64,000 bases of DNA from Trebouxia sp. TZW2008 (GCA_002118135.1 BDIU01000199.1:1-64000); one strand, 5' to 3'. Shown: positions 1 to 12,700, counted from the stretch's first letter. Made by a program: numbers and translations. The notes: generated from the sequence alone by a model not told the origin.

Positions 1-712
1 GATTTGTGCAAGCTGATGGTTGTTTTCATGTAAGTCTTCAAAAATCTAAAAAGAGTAAGCACAGTATAAAATTCCTTCCAACCTTTTGTTTAACCCAACT
101 AAACTAGCCAGGGCACCATGTCATGCGTCTACATCAGCACACTGGAGGCACCAGTCACGTCACCTGACAAAACGCATCTTTGTTGCATTGATCAAGCGCT
201 CTGCTCTTGAAGAGCACAGAAGGGACGCGGTCTGTCTGAGGCCTCCCAAACACGCTCAATGGCGTCGACCCTTTTTTTTCTGTTTTTTGGGTTAACCGCC
301 ATGCATATGCGGATTGTTGCAGCTGTAGCAATCAGCTGCTCCTCATGCATACTGCACAAAAGTCTGAGAGCTTGGGTGCATGTATGGCCACATGGCAGTA
401 AACGCTTGCGATTCAAGGTCAGCCACAGTTTGGTTATAAAGTTGCGCAGATGATTGCAGCAAGGTCATTGACAAATCAAGCATGGTTGCTGCTGCACCAA
501 CTTTTTAAATGACAACAGAATGTCTTCTGCATTCAGCGATGTTGAGTGTTTTGGAAGGGTAATGGAGACAACTGTTCTGGCCAGTGCAAGATGCTGTGAC
601 ACACTGCGACACTGTGCAGCAATATGTACACCTTACATGTAGCTACTATAGCAGGCATGTTGTTGGTGCCGCCCGATATGTCACACAGATCTCAGATCTC
701 TTCTGCGTGCAG
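1..712 (+). other. Upstream part of the SDR gene, no exon resolved
   Basis: No exon could be fixed here. The nucleotide-binding N terminus expected of a short-chain dehydrogenase (Gly-rich TGxxxGxG loop) is not visible in any frame, so the first exons probably lie left of the window. A GTAAGT-type donor at about 30 could end an earlier exon. The only coding-like signal is a decayed copy of the next exon at 537-592, listed separately. Confidence 0.4.
537..592 (+). repeat. Decayed upstream copy of SDR exon 713-857 (5' edge)
   Basis: The sequence after a CAG at 534-536 aligns with the first ~55 bases of the real exon at 713, sharing the runs around GATxTTGA, GGAxGGGT and TGGAGACAA. It keeps an acceptor-like CAG but no donor. 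It is the first example of the exon-edge duplication pattern seen throughout the window. Confidence 0.65.
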
Positions 713-3292
713 GGATATTGACATTTTCAGGAGGGTTCTGGAGACAAACGTCCTGGGCGTTCATGCAGTCACACAAGCTTTCCTACCACTACTCAGCGCT
801 GGCAGGAAAAAGACTGTCATCAACGTGTCATCCTGTTTAGGGTCACAGGGGTTCCTGGTAGGTGGTAAAACCTCTTTTGCAGTCAGGCTACCTGCAAGCT
901 CGGCACTTGTATGCTCAATCATCACATGTCTACTCAAACGCCACATTTTGACAAGTCATCATGTTGATGACAGTACCACTTGAAGATCTGGTCTTGCTTA
1001 GTCATCCTGCAATTGCCACAAATACAGCAAAGATGGAGGGCATTCTCAAGTTAAAGCTCTGCATTGTGCTCACGTGATTGGGCATAAGAAATCACACTCA
1101 CAACACGCACAATGCTTCTGCAAACTGTTGCCTCTGTATGGATGCACCTGAAAGCAAATTGCTGCCTCATCTCAATCTGCTGAGTTGCTGTTGATGACTT
1201 ACATCCTGCAGATATGATGTAAGAGTGCTGTCTGCATTGTGATGCTAAGTCTGACACGTCGCTCACTCCTATTTTGCCTAATCTTCACTAGTAACCACAA
1301 GGAATGTGAAGAGGCCAAGCAAATATGATGATGTCAAGGCTGCCCATGCTGCATGCAGTGGTCTAACCCTGCAGCATTTGAGAGCAGCGTGAGAGTCGTT
1401 GGAAGTTACAAGGCCTCCAAAGCTGCTCTCAACATGTGTAAGCTTTTTCCTCCTCATTGCATGTGATTCAACTGCTGCATGGGTTTCATGCAGTTTTGTG
1501 CCCACAAGCTTTGTTGGCATTGCTGTTCTTGGACACTGCACAATAGCCAAAGAAGGTCTGCTCTCAACATGCGTAAGTTCACCGCTCCTCATCGCATCTG
1601 ACTCAACTGCAGCTTGGTCAGTATGCAGTCCTTTGCTGGCCATCTCAGTTGGCATTGCTGTAAGCTTTCTTGAACAATGCCACAGCACATCATATGCCCC
1701 AATCAAAACGAGATTTGGCTTGAAGCCTGCAAAAGCTGTACCTGAGTTGATGTCATGAAATCCTCCGCCTTTCAACTCAAAGATTCAATCCTGAGCTGAT
1801 TGGAGCACTGTCTGTCTGCTTTGGGAGCATCAGCATGCCCTAAATCTGACTTACTGTTGCCGGTAAATTTGTTGCAATTCATCCTGCTGCCACTAACCTG
1901 TCATGGCAGCAAAACGTGATTGGCACAGGATGCTAGCAAAAGCGATCACAACACATACGGAATTGTGCACTTTGAAGCTCAAGAAAGCTCCCATCTCTCG
2001 CTCAAAGCATTGGGCAGATGCCAGTACAAGTGTTTGTGTCACCTTCTTTCTGTAAATGCAGTGACGCTGTGCTGGGCACAAGACATTTCAGCTGAGCAAG
2101 GCATCACATTCATATCTCTGCATCCAGGAGTTGTGACCACCAACATGGGAGCAACTTTCATTGAGTGCGTTTTTTCCTTTGCTGTAGCACTTCATCTTTG
2201 GTCTTGCTCAATGCACAAGCCGTATGCATTGCTGCTTGCTAACGACTTGCGTCATGTATGCGCCATGCACAATGTGTGATTGAGTGCAATCAGCATTGTT
2301 GTGGCCAGGAGTGTACGTTGTCATGATCTTTACATTGCTGAGATCTGGATGATGCATGTCAGGACTGCTCAACCTGCTCATTGTGCCATTCAGTCGAGAC
2401 CTGGAAATGTAGTTTTTCATTACAAGCAAAAGTGCGTCTGTGTCACAAGTGTGCTGTCATCAACTCATGACAAAGCTTGCTGCATCAACACTCTGTCATT
2501 ATGCTTAATCTGGGGCATCTCATTTGCTAGCTACATTTTATCTGATGTAGGTGCCAATCTATACTGAATGTCATGCCTCTTTGGTGACTATACCTCTTGT
2601 ATGGCTGAGATTCTGCTGATGCATGTGCTGCTTGACCTGTTCATTGCGCAGATTCCGTGAATCCTAAGTCCTGGGAACACAGTCATTTGTTGCAAGCAAA
2701 AGTGCTTCTGTGTCTTAGGTGTGCCGTCATCAGCTCATGACAAAGCTTACAGCAGCTTGCTGCATTGACACACCATAACTATGCTGTATCTGGGGCATCT
2801 CATTTGCTATTCACATTCCATCTGATGTAGGCATCAAATTACACTGCGTCACTATGTCTCTTAGGGTTTATGCTGTTTTCTGCGCAGGCACGGCAAGCTT
2901 CGCAGTGAAGCAGTCACTCTGACACCTCCTCAGACATGAAAGCTATGCTTGCTTCAGGCAGCGATTTTTATTTGTGTGCATGCAATGACTCCGCATTGCT
3001 TGGCATTTACAGGCAGGCAAAGCTTGACAGGGAACTAATCATTCAGTCACTCTACCCTCACTCCGTCAGCAAAAGTCATGCTCACTGAGGACAGCATTAA
3101 AGTGATTCACACACAGTGATTATGCTTGTGTCTGGCATTTGCAGGCAGGCCAAGCTTCACAGTGAAGAGATGAAGGCCATAACCCTGACGCCCACTCAAT
3201 CAGTGGAAGCCATGCTCAAAGTGATTGCTCAAGTGAAGCCAGAGGATAGTGGCAAGTATTTGGATTACAACGGGGAAGTCTTGCCATACTGA
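713..3292 (+). CDS. Short-chain dehydrogenase/reductase, 3' part of gene
   Basis: Exons 713-857, 1359-1437, 2062-2164 and 3145-3292 join in phase. The product reads through the typical second half of a classical SDR: a NVLGVHAVTQAFLPLL helix, the strand and catalytic serine in TVINVSS, the active-site YxxxK in GSYKASKAALNML, then WAQDISAEQGITFISLHPG with VVTTNMG, the usual PG motif after the active site. The C terminus ends in YLDYNGEVLPY before TGA at 3290-3292. The NAD(P)-binding start lies off the window or was not found, so the gene is partial. Substrate cannot be told; the overall form resembles the small C-factor/sniffer-like SDRs, which is inference. All four exons carry duplicated edges in the adjoining introns: a copy of the first exon at 537, a donor-side copy near 1561, and two copies of the last exon at 2888 and 3013. 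Confidence 0.85.
1561..1665 (+). repeat. Donor-side copy of SDR exon 1359-1437 and intron start
   Basis: About 100 bases beginning with CTCTCAACATGCGTAAG repeat 1425-1530, which spans the end of the YKASK exon, its donor GTAAGC and the start of the intron. The copy keeps a GTAAGT-like donor. It lies downstream of the real exon, as expected of donor-side duplications here. Confidence 0.7.
2320..2870 (+). repeat. Two-copy ~270 bp direct repeat inside an SDR intron
   Basis: 2320-2575 and about 2600-2870 share long runs, including TGATGCATGT, CAAGCAAAAGTGC, CTCATGACAAAGCTT and CTGGGGCATCTCATTTGCTA. The intron has grown by tandem duplication. No coding content is seen in it. Confidence 0.75.
2888..3075 (+). 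repeat. Two upstream copies of the SDR terminal exon
   Basis: Copies begin at 2888 and 3013, each after an intact AG acceptor, and match the real terminal exon at 3145 (GGCAAGCTTCGCAGTGAAG-type start). Joined to the preceding exon in the same phase, the first would read HGKLRSEAVTLTPPQT and stop at TGA 2937-2939. The second reads QAKLDRELIIQSLYPHS and stops soon after. They are either decayed exons or alternative 3' ends giving truncated proteins. Confidence 0.8.
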
Positions 3293-4255
3293 ACCTTGGA
3301 TACTGTTCTGTTGTTTCAGCAAAAATTGCAAGAACTGCCAGTAAACCTAGCATGCAACAGTGCTGATCACTGCAACAGATCCGGGCCAGGCTTGACTGTT
3401 TACAGACGCAAAACCTTCTGAAAGCTTCTTGTCAACGACACTTTGCAGCGTCACGAGTGTGGTGGTGCTGCTTGAGCACTGTGAGAGGATCGTGAACCCA
3501 GCCTGCAAGTCTCAATCGAGTTGATGCAAAAGTACTGATAATTAAAAGCTTCAGACATGCTGAGCATATCTGGCTGCAGCAGTTTGATGCATGCTCTCAT
3601 TCCCATCCTTGTGCTGAGCACAAAGGGATCGTTTGCATTACTCTGGGGTATCTTGATGCAACAGCAGACGCATCACACAGCTACATGCATATCAAGGTTG
3701 CAATTGTGTCATGTCATTCCTGCAGTTTCAAAAATCGCTTTTAAAGCAGGATTTTGAGCACAGAATCTGAGTAACGCAAAATTCTGCAGAGAATGGAGCA
3801 GCTCGCAAGACTTGCAAGCATATCTAGCAGGGAGTGGGATTATCTGCTCATGAGCTGTTCTGTCACAGGAGCACTGCTTTTCCAGGCATCCAGGCAGGCA
3901 GGCCGGTCCGCGAGAGGTCATGATACAATGTACGCGCGCTTGCAGCTGTTTAGCGACATTACTCACGGTCTGCGCATGCAAAAAGCAAAGCCTTGCAGAG
4001 AAAGGTGCAGTGGAGTTGAGGGCCCTTGCTGAGAGTGGATGCTCTTCTTCTTCTCAACTTTATGAATGATTGGCAGTACGAACGCACAGCTCGCTTCACA
4101 AACGCAACTGGAAGGCAGCGCAGCGGTCGATCCGCTGCACGTGCAGCACTCTTGACCTGCTAGTGTTGTCTGTGATTGCAGAAGCTGGTGTAGCTACAAG
4201 TCGTCTCAGTCTTAGTGTTATACACTGAAGTAGTATCCTTGGTCAACAGCCAAAC
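3293..4255. other. Intergenic region between SDR and scramblase genes
   Basis: No exon or RNA gene recognised. It must hold the 3' UTR of the SDR gene and the promoter and 5' UTR of the scramblase gene. Short open frames here lack family signals. Confidence 0.5.
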
Positions 4256-7200
4256 ATGCAGGCTCAAAAGATTGCCGTAGGCCCTCCTCAGCAGCAAGAG
4301 ATGAGCACGAAGCTCTTGGTGGCAACCAGCAGCAATATGCCATCCGGCAGCGTACCGGTAAGTCCGGTCTCAAGATTGCTCACAGTGTCAAGTTTTTGAA
4401 ACGTCACATCGGTTTCCACTCGTGCTATCAGCGCGTTGTTGGACCGCAACGTACGTCTTATGTATATCATGTGTCGCAGACGAGAGCAGAGCCAGTCGGC
4501 ACTGGCATGTTTGCTGCTTTGAACACGGTCCACGTGCAGTACAGAGGGATGTTCATCGAGCAGTTCAAGTGCAAGTGCCTCCTCTGCGGAGGTGGACTGA
4601 AGGAGGCAAGTTCGCTAGCCTTCATGCTGCTGCTTCATTTTCCTCGTCGTTGCTTCTGTGCCGGATCACCAACAACTGCTATGTGATTGGAACTATAGCC
4701 TCACTTGTGACTGCAGTACCTTGTCAAGCCATGTGTGAGAGGCTTTGCTGAGATGCCAACTGACAATGAGTTTGGCGCTGGAGAGCTTTCTCTTGTGGTG
4801 GATGACTACAATCCTGGATGTGACTGCCTGTGCCTGCCAGGATGCTTCAAGAGACTCACACTGACTGCAAAGGTGTTGACATCTCAGCTTTTACACAGCG
4901 TATATATGTGCTTGAATTCCGATTCGTGTTGGCAACTGACACGGCAATGCATGATATGCTCCTTGAGTCCAGACCTGAATGTGATCAGGCAGCTATGCAA
5001 TTGCAGTCTCACTCTTATAAGCATGTATGTTGCATGCTGCACTCTGTCCTGCTCACATGTGAGTGAAGATGCCATTCATGGCATTTTGCAAGCTAATTTG
5101 CTGAAGTGAAACTTTGGGGATTTAGGCTCTCAAGTCATTGGGTTGCAAATGGCAGAACTCGTCTTTTTGCTTGTCCATCTTTCATTACTTCATATGAAAT
5201 TGTGCTGTAAAGCAAGACTTGCTTGATCCTCCTTGCACCTGTACTAGGATGTATAGCTGGCATCATCAGCGCTGAATCCACTTTGATTGTTTTGTTGCAC
5301 TTCAGGACAAGTACAATGGGCTGAGCTTCACCATGGAGAGGCCTAGGGGGTGCCCCTGCCCCTTCCTGTGCTGGCCCTTCAACTGCACCATCATCAACCC
5401 CCTCAAGATGTTTGTGCGCTCAACTGACGGTGAGTGAAGATCACCTGTTTGTTTCCAAGCAACATGTGCCTGCAGTCAAATGGTAAAGCGCAAACATCTC
5501 ACATCTTCTTGAGCTCTGCAAGACTCCAGCCTGTCAATGCTTCGTGCACTCATCCCCTTGTGATGACGCGCTGCTTTGCAGACAACGCAACCAGCAAGCA
5601 CAGGAGAAGGCAGTCACACCGTTGCAGAGCTGACGTGCTGAAACACCCAAAGCAAGTCATACACTGTTCTTAGCAAGCATACATTGTGCAGCTTTTGTGC
5701 AAATGACCAACACAGCGCAATCACAATGTGCAGGTGATGTGCTGGGGTACTCAGAGCAGGCGACCAAGTGCTGCAACTGCAGCCGCTTCATCAAGGTCTT
5801 TGACGCTGCTGGCCACCACGTCTACACCCTGCAAGGTACACCCCCAACATACTCCCAGTTGGCCCCACCTGCTTGTCCTTGCTAAGTGCTGATTGATGCA
5901 TTTTGTAACAACAGTGATATTTACGGTCAAAAGCATTGACGCTGAACTTGTATGGTACAAGACTGCTTTGAAGCCCAGTTGTTGATGGTCCCATGACAAT
6001 GCTAGACAGCAGGTATGCCTCGACCTTTGCAAATGTTTTGCTGACAGAATCAAGCAATTCAAGGCGTACCTTACAGTGTCTCTTGCGTGTGCTTTGAACA
6101 GCAAAACAGCGCTCATTCAGCAATGCCCTCTATGTCCACCAGCACAAACTCCCTGTACACACTTCTCCAGTCTTGCAATTGCACAAAACAGCCCTGTGTG
6201 CTGCAATGCTGGGACAGTTCAAGCCGTAAAAAAGGTATGCTGACAATGGCTGAGCTGAACCAACTGCCAAGCTATAGTCTTGACCCAACGTTATGACCGT
6301 TGAGCTGAGGCCAAAGCTCTGATGTATTCCTGCCTTCCTTTGTGCATATGTACCTGCAAGCTCTTGCTTGAAGTATGAAGGTCTCTGCAGTATATGACAC
6401 TGATTCTGAAGCCCTGGTATTCCTCAAACTGACAAGCCATAGTGCATGAGCGGCAAATGATGTGTTGACTCTTGTGTTGTATGTTCTGACTGTATATGGT
6501 GACCTGCAGAGCCCTGCTGTGAGCAGTGCTGCTTCAGCATGTATCAGCCCACAGATCCTACATTGACCTTTACTATGTTGTGATGTACTGATTGCATGTG
6601 ATGCAATGCAGAGCCTTGCTGTGAGAAGTGCTGCTTCAGCACGTGCCTGCCCAACTGCTGCTGCAAGAAGAACCGGGTGTCCATTCACCCCTTCAATGAC
6701 CAGAGCCTCACTGTGGGAGAAGTCGTCCACACCTACCCAGGCTGTGTCAAGTCAGTCCCCTCACTCACTGTTCCCCATACACTCCGCCTTGTTCACTTTC
6801 TGCCATTGCTGGATGCCAAATATGAAAAAGACCTGGACATGTCAAGTCATATTGCTGCTCCGCTGATGATGCATTGCCGAAAGTGTGTGTACAGCATTGC
6901 CAAAAGTGTGTTCAAATCATTGCCGAAAGTGTGTGCACCCTATCCTGTCCACAGGGTTGTGTCGTGCATATGTACACCTGATGTGCTGAGGTTCCTCGCA
7001 TTCCAGTATCAGACTGACTTCTCAGTAGCCTGTCATCACAACTTGCTTTCATATCGCATGTCTAATGCAGTCCTAGTCAATGATGCATGACGTGTCAGTC
7101 CTGCTTACGATGATAGCCCTGCAGCAAGCAAGCGCATGAACAGTCACCCGCAAAGCTTACAGCAGCAGCAACTCAATCAGCACCTTGTGACAGCAACTTA

Positions 7201-7622
7201 AACGCTTGCACAGTAGCATGCAAGCATGGTGCTTGAACAGGAAGCTGCCAAGTTGTGTATGCTGATGGACTGTCTGTCATCAAATGTTGCATAGAGGTCA
7301 TGCTGCTCCGGGGCCACAAACTTGTTTGTCATGCCTTCTGCACCACACACATCATTATCTGGGCAAAGTCACTGACGCATTGTGCTGATAGCAAGTCTTG
7401 CTGCTCTGGAGCCGAAACCCCCTATGCAATACAATGGCTATGGGCAAAACACATCAGCAATCTGAGCAGAGTCATTGACACACTGTGGTTGCTTGCAGGT
7501 CTTGCTGCTCTGGAGCCAGGAACTTCTTTGTGGCTTTCCCTCCCCAAGCAGGTCCAGACCACAAGGCAATCCTCATGGGCGCTGCTTTCTTAGCCAGCTA
7601 CCTGTGGTTTGGCAACTGGTAG
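4256..7622 (+). CDS. Phospholipid scramblase family protein
   Basis: Seven exons, 4256-4357, 4540-4605, 4717-4872, 5306-5429, 5734-5835, 6612-6750 and 7499-7622, join in phase to about 270 residues. Family signals: a Cys-rich core (YNPGCDCLCLPGCFKR, RPRGCPCPFLCWPFNC), then DVLGYSEQATKCCNCSRFIKV, FDAAGHHVYTLQ, a second Cys cluster PCCEKCCFSTCLPNCCCKK, and a C-terminal hydrophobic helix AILMGAAFLASYLWFGNW. This matches the scramblase beta-barrel and single buried C-terminal helix; family members move phospholipids between membrane leaflets in a Ca2+-dependent way and are palmitoylated on the Cys clusters (known of the family). The protein lacks the long Pro-rich N terminus of animal PLSCR1. Intron 2 appears to begin with GC (donor GCAAGT at 4606), since no GT keeps the frame. 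The last two exons have duplicated 5' edges upstream. Confidence 0.9.
6510..6560 (+). repeat. Upstream copy of scramblase exon 6 (5' edge)
   Basis: After an intact TGCAG, about 35 bases match the start of the real exon at 6612 (AGCCCTGCTGTGAGCAGTGC against AGCCTTGCTGTGAGAAGTGC). It then diverges and has no donor of its own. Confidence 0.75.
6873..6940 (+). repeat. Short tandem repeat in scramblase intron 6
   Basis: Three imperfect units of about 23 bases built on CATTGCCGAAAGTGTGTG. It is non-coding and lies just after exon 6. Confidence 0.7.
7295..7420 (+). repeat. Two upstream copies of the last scramblase exon
   Basis: Copies near 7295 and 7394 match the start of the exon at 7499 (TCTTGCTGCTCTGGAGCC). 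The second is almost identical over 18 bases, and the first also keeps the following ACAAACTTGTTTGT match. Both have lost a clean acceptor and diverge afterwards. Confidence 0.7.
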
Positions 7623-9741
7623 TGCCGCTGACTGTGGCATTCCGGCAGCAATGGCGCTTCAACAATTTCAAGCCGTTGTGTTAGTGATGCTGACTGTGGT
7701 GTCAGAGCAGCAATGGCAGCTGCTGTCATTGGCTCTAAGGCGTACTATGCTCATGACTGGTCTAGATGATGTTGGTTACTCTGATGTTGGCTGCTTTTGC
7801 CTTTTGCAAGGTACAATGCAATGCCAGATGACTTGTCACTTTTCTCTGTTGACGTTGACATCTGTGTGCAATAAAAGACAATGCTTGTTAGGCACTAGGC
7901 CATTGACATATCCATGTTAACAGATCTGTCATGATACCTCTTAGACTGATTTGGGTGTGTGTGACTCCTGGGCAAGGTCATTCATTCTGCAGCATTGCGC
8001 TGCAGACTGGATTCAGCTTGTATAAGGAAATTGACGAGACAGCTGTTGCATGAAAGTACCACCAAAAAAGCAGATCATCTTCAGTCTTGCAATGTAACAT
8101 TTGTTACGCTGCATGCGACCAAAGGCATGTAACTTTATGAGATGCACCTGAGGAATGAGCTGTGCAGCATAACGTGAAACATCAACAACCGTATGATTGC
8201 GCTGAGCAAAATGCAGTGTGTGCAAGTTGTCGCTATAGCTTGAGGGGAAGCTTCGTTGGTATTGAGTATTTTACAAGAAGAACATCACATTCAGAAATGT
8301 CAGAAGTTGCTGTGCATCTCTTCAAAATCCAGTTCAAAGTGGGAACAGAGCAAAAGTCTGCTGGTAAACACAATAATGAAAGTCAGTGCCAAGTCATACA
8401 ACAACTTTGTACTTCAATACAACCGTAGCAGCAAACAGGACGATCCTTCACGCGCGGACTGCCAAGAGCAACGACTGCGTCTTGGCATCAGGCTTCAGGT
8501 AGATGTACGGCTAAACGAGACTATGATGGAAGCTTCCAGCTGCACATCTAGTACACGACTGTTGCACGACGGCGTCCGAATCCGAAGCAACCTGGCCTGG
8601 CGCCTGCCCTGTTGTGGTGCATCCCCATTCCACCGCCGGTTGTGGTTGTTGTGGTGGTGGTTGTTGTGCGCCTGCCTCCAAACATCATCCTGAGCCTGTT
8701 CATCATCATACGGGCCTTGAAGGTGGCACTGCAGGCAGAAGAAAGCGTCAGTCCCGAGAACTTCGCAGTGACGGATCGACTTGTCGTGCGCGAACTTCAC
8801 TGCAGCGCACGCTGCCCAACGACGCTCACACGCAAACAACAACACGTCAAGTTCTTGAGCAAAGCAAGCAAAGCATGCAGCACGAGGCAGTCAAGCACAG
8901 GAAAGTGAACTGGTACAGCGCAAAGTACTTACACGCTCATGACTGTAGTTGGGTTGGATTGAGTACGGATGAGCAAGGGGTGGATCTGAAGGCGAAGGTG
9001 TTGCTGACTGAGTGCACAGGAGCAAGAGGACAGTCGAGCTGTTTGCGAGTTTGTTGCTGGAGCGGCCTGTCGAGATGGGATTTATACCGGATGCAGTCAC
9101 ATGCCAGGTGTCCAGTCATTCCTCCGCTGCTCGTGAAGCTGCTTAGTCAGCAGGGCGCGGACACCCATCCAGCTGCTTGGGACGCTCCGCGGCCCCATAC
9201 AGATTTCAAAATTTGCTTTCGCTCAGCCTGGACAGCTGACATTTTGTGAAGCATGCTCACTATTTTGGCACACGCTTGCTACGCAACATGTTGAGCAGCA
9301 ATTGCCGGCTTAGAAACTGATGTATAATAGTTGACACTGTCACTGACAGCTGCAACCGTACTTGGAAGTTTGTACTGGACACATGATCATGTGATGATAG
9401 TGCACAGTCCTCACAACTATCAGTACAGTAAAACGATTGGGATTCTCTTTTGTGCAAGACAAGCAAAACCACACTGCATCAAAATGTTGCCTGGAGCATA
9501 CTGACACCATGTGATACACATCTGCTGCATGACGCCAACAGCAATGACCTGACCATGCCTATTGGACACCTTGGGTAAAGGCCACAGTCTCCCTTTGCTT
9601 CTGTCCTGAGATCTAGAGTAAGCAGAAGACGACTTGCAGCTTTTGAGGCTTCAACAGCTGAAACGAGCTCGTTCGAAAATTTTCAGCATCTTGAAATTAA
9701 CTTACAGCATTTGATCTTTGCTAATTGTATTGCTCTGTGAC
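7623..9741. other. Intergenic region between convergent genes, one long uncertain ORF
   Basis: Holds the 3' ends of the scramblase and Rieske oxygenase genes. 7622-7740 contains a two-copy repeat (GCTGACTGTGG ... CAGCAATGGC). From 8614 to 9249 a + frame stays open for 211 codons with a Cys/Gly/His-rich start (GCGCCGGGCC then KHHPEPVHHH). It overlaps a GTT/GTG-rich run at 8638-8668 that would encode poly-Val in another frame. No family is recognised, and it may be a chance frame in low-complexity DNA. Confidence 0.3.
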
Positions 9742-12700
9742 TCAACGCTCTGCATGTACATAGTCTACAAAGATGAATTTCTGCCTCATGACACCACACT
9801 GCCATGATGCAACCACCCCAAGCACAGCCATTCCCAACAGGGCTGTCCATGTGACGGCACTAGCGTGACCTGCCCCTGGTGCTGCAGCTGCTAGCAGGGC
9901 ACTTGCAGCCACCAGCCCTGCTGAGGCTCTCTGCCCCCATGTGAACACCTGTAGCGCCTGCATTGTGCAGAATAGTCCACAAGCTCAGCCAAGAGGGAAG
10001 AGTGACAGATCCTGCAATTGACAGGCATGCACACAAGCAGTCTGTATCTTCTCAGAAGCAGAAAGAGGTCTTGTCTGTAATTTCTGAGAAGAGGAAAGAT
10101 GTTGTAAGCAGAAACAAGACAAGGACAAGGACGCCTAGCATTGGCTGGTGTGCTGCCTGAATCTGCACAGCAGCTTTCTGCAGAATGCAAAGCAGAAGCA
10201 CACTAGAGTTGTTTGCTTTTTAGATTGCAGGCTAGGGTGCAGACAAGAGAAAAAAAGCGCCAGCATAAGGAGCAGCAGCAGCCGCAGAAGCAGCCACAGC
10301 AGCAGCCGCAACAGCAGCAGCATACAAAGCAACAAGACCGTACCATGCTGCATTGCCTGCAGTGCTTGGTGTGCTGGTTGTATCTGTCTAACAGTTGTTC
10401 TCTTGACCAGCTGGGTTGATACAAATGGCTTGGTAAGGTGTTTGTAGGCCAAGGTATGGGGCCTGCCAAGTCATGCAGCCAATGCCTGAAGGCTATCACC
10501 ATCTTGTCCATTGATGTTGGCATGAAGTAGCGCTGTCTGCCTGCTCCTTGCCTCAGCCTAGCATCCTGCATTATGATCAAGACAAGCACTCAGGCAGCAA
10601 CCTCATGCTTGGTGGTGTCTCAGCAGGATGATGGAGGGGTCCTGCCAAATCATGCAACCAGTGCCTAAAGGCTATCACCATTTTGTCCATTGATGTTGGC
10701 ATGAAGTAGCGCTGCCTGCCTGCCCCTTGCCTCAATTTGGCATCCTGCAGTAGAATCAAAAATCTGTTTAGCCAAGTTGGGCAGCTAACACCTAGGAGGG
10801 TAAAATCTGATTTGTGCATGGATGTTGGCATGAAGAAATGCTGCCTGCCTGCCACTTGTCTCAGCCAAGCATCCTGCACTGTTGTCAAGACCAGCATTTC
10901 ATGCTTGGTAAAATCTCATGCTTGGTAAAATCTCAGCAAGTCAGGATATGGGGCCCGCCAAATCATGCAACCAGTGCCTAAAGGCTATCACCATTTTGTG
11001 CATTGATGTTGGCATGAAGTAACGCTGTCTGCCTGATCCTTGCCTCAGCCTAGCATCCTGCATTTGGATCAAGACGAACCTTGAAGGCATCAATTGGAGG
11101 CAGCAGTTTCATGCAGACAATGCCTGAAGGCTATCACCATTGTGATAGTTGATGTTGGCATGCAGTGGCGCTGCCTGCCTGCTCCTTGCCTCAACCTCGC
11201 ATCCTGCGCTAGGATCAAGTCAACTTTGGGAGGTTTGTCAGAGTATGCAGCCGAGACTTGAGAGTTGGCACTTTGTTGGCATAAAGCAGCTTTGTCTGCC
11301 TAGTTCTGGCTGTATGCTTTAGGCAGAGTTGAACTATCCCAAGTCATGCAGCTACCGGTGATATGTTCCTAGCCTGTGGACATATGGCAAACAGTGTGCA
11401 GTTCATGATACGGCCTTGAACTTGATCATCTCTCATGCAGATTCATGACATGGGTTTGATGTGATGTGTGATAGCTGGCCTGAGGCATAGACGGGGCATA
11501 AGACAGGGTGATGAACTGAAGCACCTGTATATGAAGGACAAAATTATTACACATGCTCAAAATTGACCACCTCTTATTTAGTTTATAAGCAGACCTGTAT
11601 ATGCAGGAAGAAATTGTCACCATCTAGGGTGTCATTTCTCCCAAGGTGGATGGCCCATGTCATCCAGCTAGGAGTCATAGCTGCAATCAGCTGCTTATCC
11701 CTGGCAAAGGTATTTCTGTCGGCCAGCATGGTGTATAAAATGCGGCTGTGGCCTGGTGTTGTTGGCGTGCAGTATAGGATGAGCTGCATCCCAAGCGTGA
11801 TGAATTGGTACCTGCAAATCACAAGAGTTGTAGCTGGGTTCAGCGCGGAGTGACAGCTGCAATCAGCTGCTTGTTCCTGGCAAAGGTGCATCAGTCAGCT
11901 AGCATCGTGTAGAAAACGCGGCTGTGGCCTGGTGTTGTTGGTGTGCGGTAAAGGATGAGCTGCGTCCCAAGCGTAGCAAAATATACCTGCAACCAACATG
12001 GACTTGACTTGGTATTAAAGCAATGACTGTGTCACTTGTCGGAGTGTGGAAGATGTGGCTGAGGCCTGGTGTTGGTGTGCAGTATAGGATGAGCTGCATT
12101 CCAAGCATAATGAAATGGTATCTGCAAAGGAAAGCAACTTGACTCAGCACAGGACTGTAACGAAGAATGGAAGACTGATGGCGTCAGGCAGCATTTGATA
12201 GAAGTTGCAGCTGCCGCCTGGTATTGTTGGTTTGCAGTATAGGGTGAGCTGCATGCCAAGCGTTACAAGATGGTACCTGCAATACAGAACAATAGCAGTT
12301 GAAGTGTGTAGGTTGATCAGCTAAGCATTGCGTTAAAACCATGCAGCTGTGGCCTGGTGTTGTTGGCATGCATTACAGGATGAGCTGCGTACCAAGCATG
12401 ACAAAATGGCACCTTCAAAGCAAAATGATCTAACTCAGCACGAGACTGTGACAATGTATGGAACACTGAATGTGTCAGCTACCCTGATGCAGAAGACGCA
12501 GCTGTGGCCTTGCATTGTTGATGTGCAATATAGGATGAGCTGCATCCCCAGCGTGACAAAAGGGTACTAGCAGTGCAGAGTCAAAGCTTGACCTGACAAA
12601 ACACCAGGTGGACGTAGTCAACGTCTTGCACTCTGGGCAAGCCTGCAGACACCAAATGTGATGGCTGTATCTACATCAATCTGCCAGAACACCTCTTGCA

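Noticed and set aside
8612..8908. A membrane protein with a poly-valine segment
   Set aside because: The valine run comes from a GTT/GTG simple repeat and the frame has no family or splice support.
10440..11220. A CRISPR-like or satellite array
   Set aside because: The repeated units contain coding sequence and acceptors of the Rieske oxygenase exon, vary in spacing and length, and belong to a eukaryotic intron.
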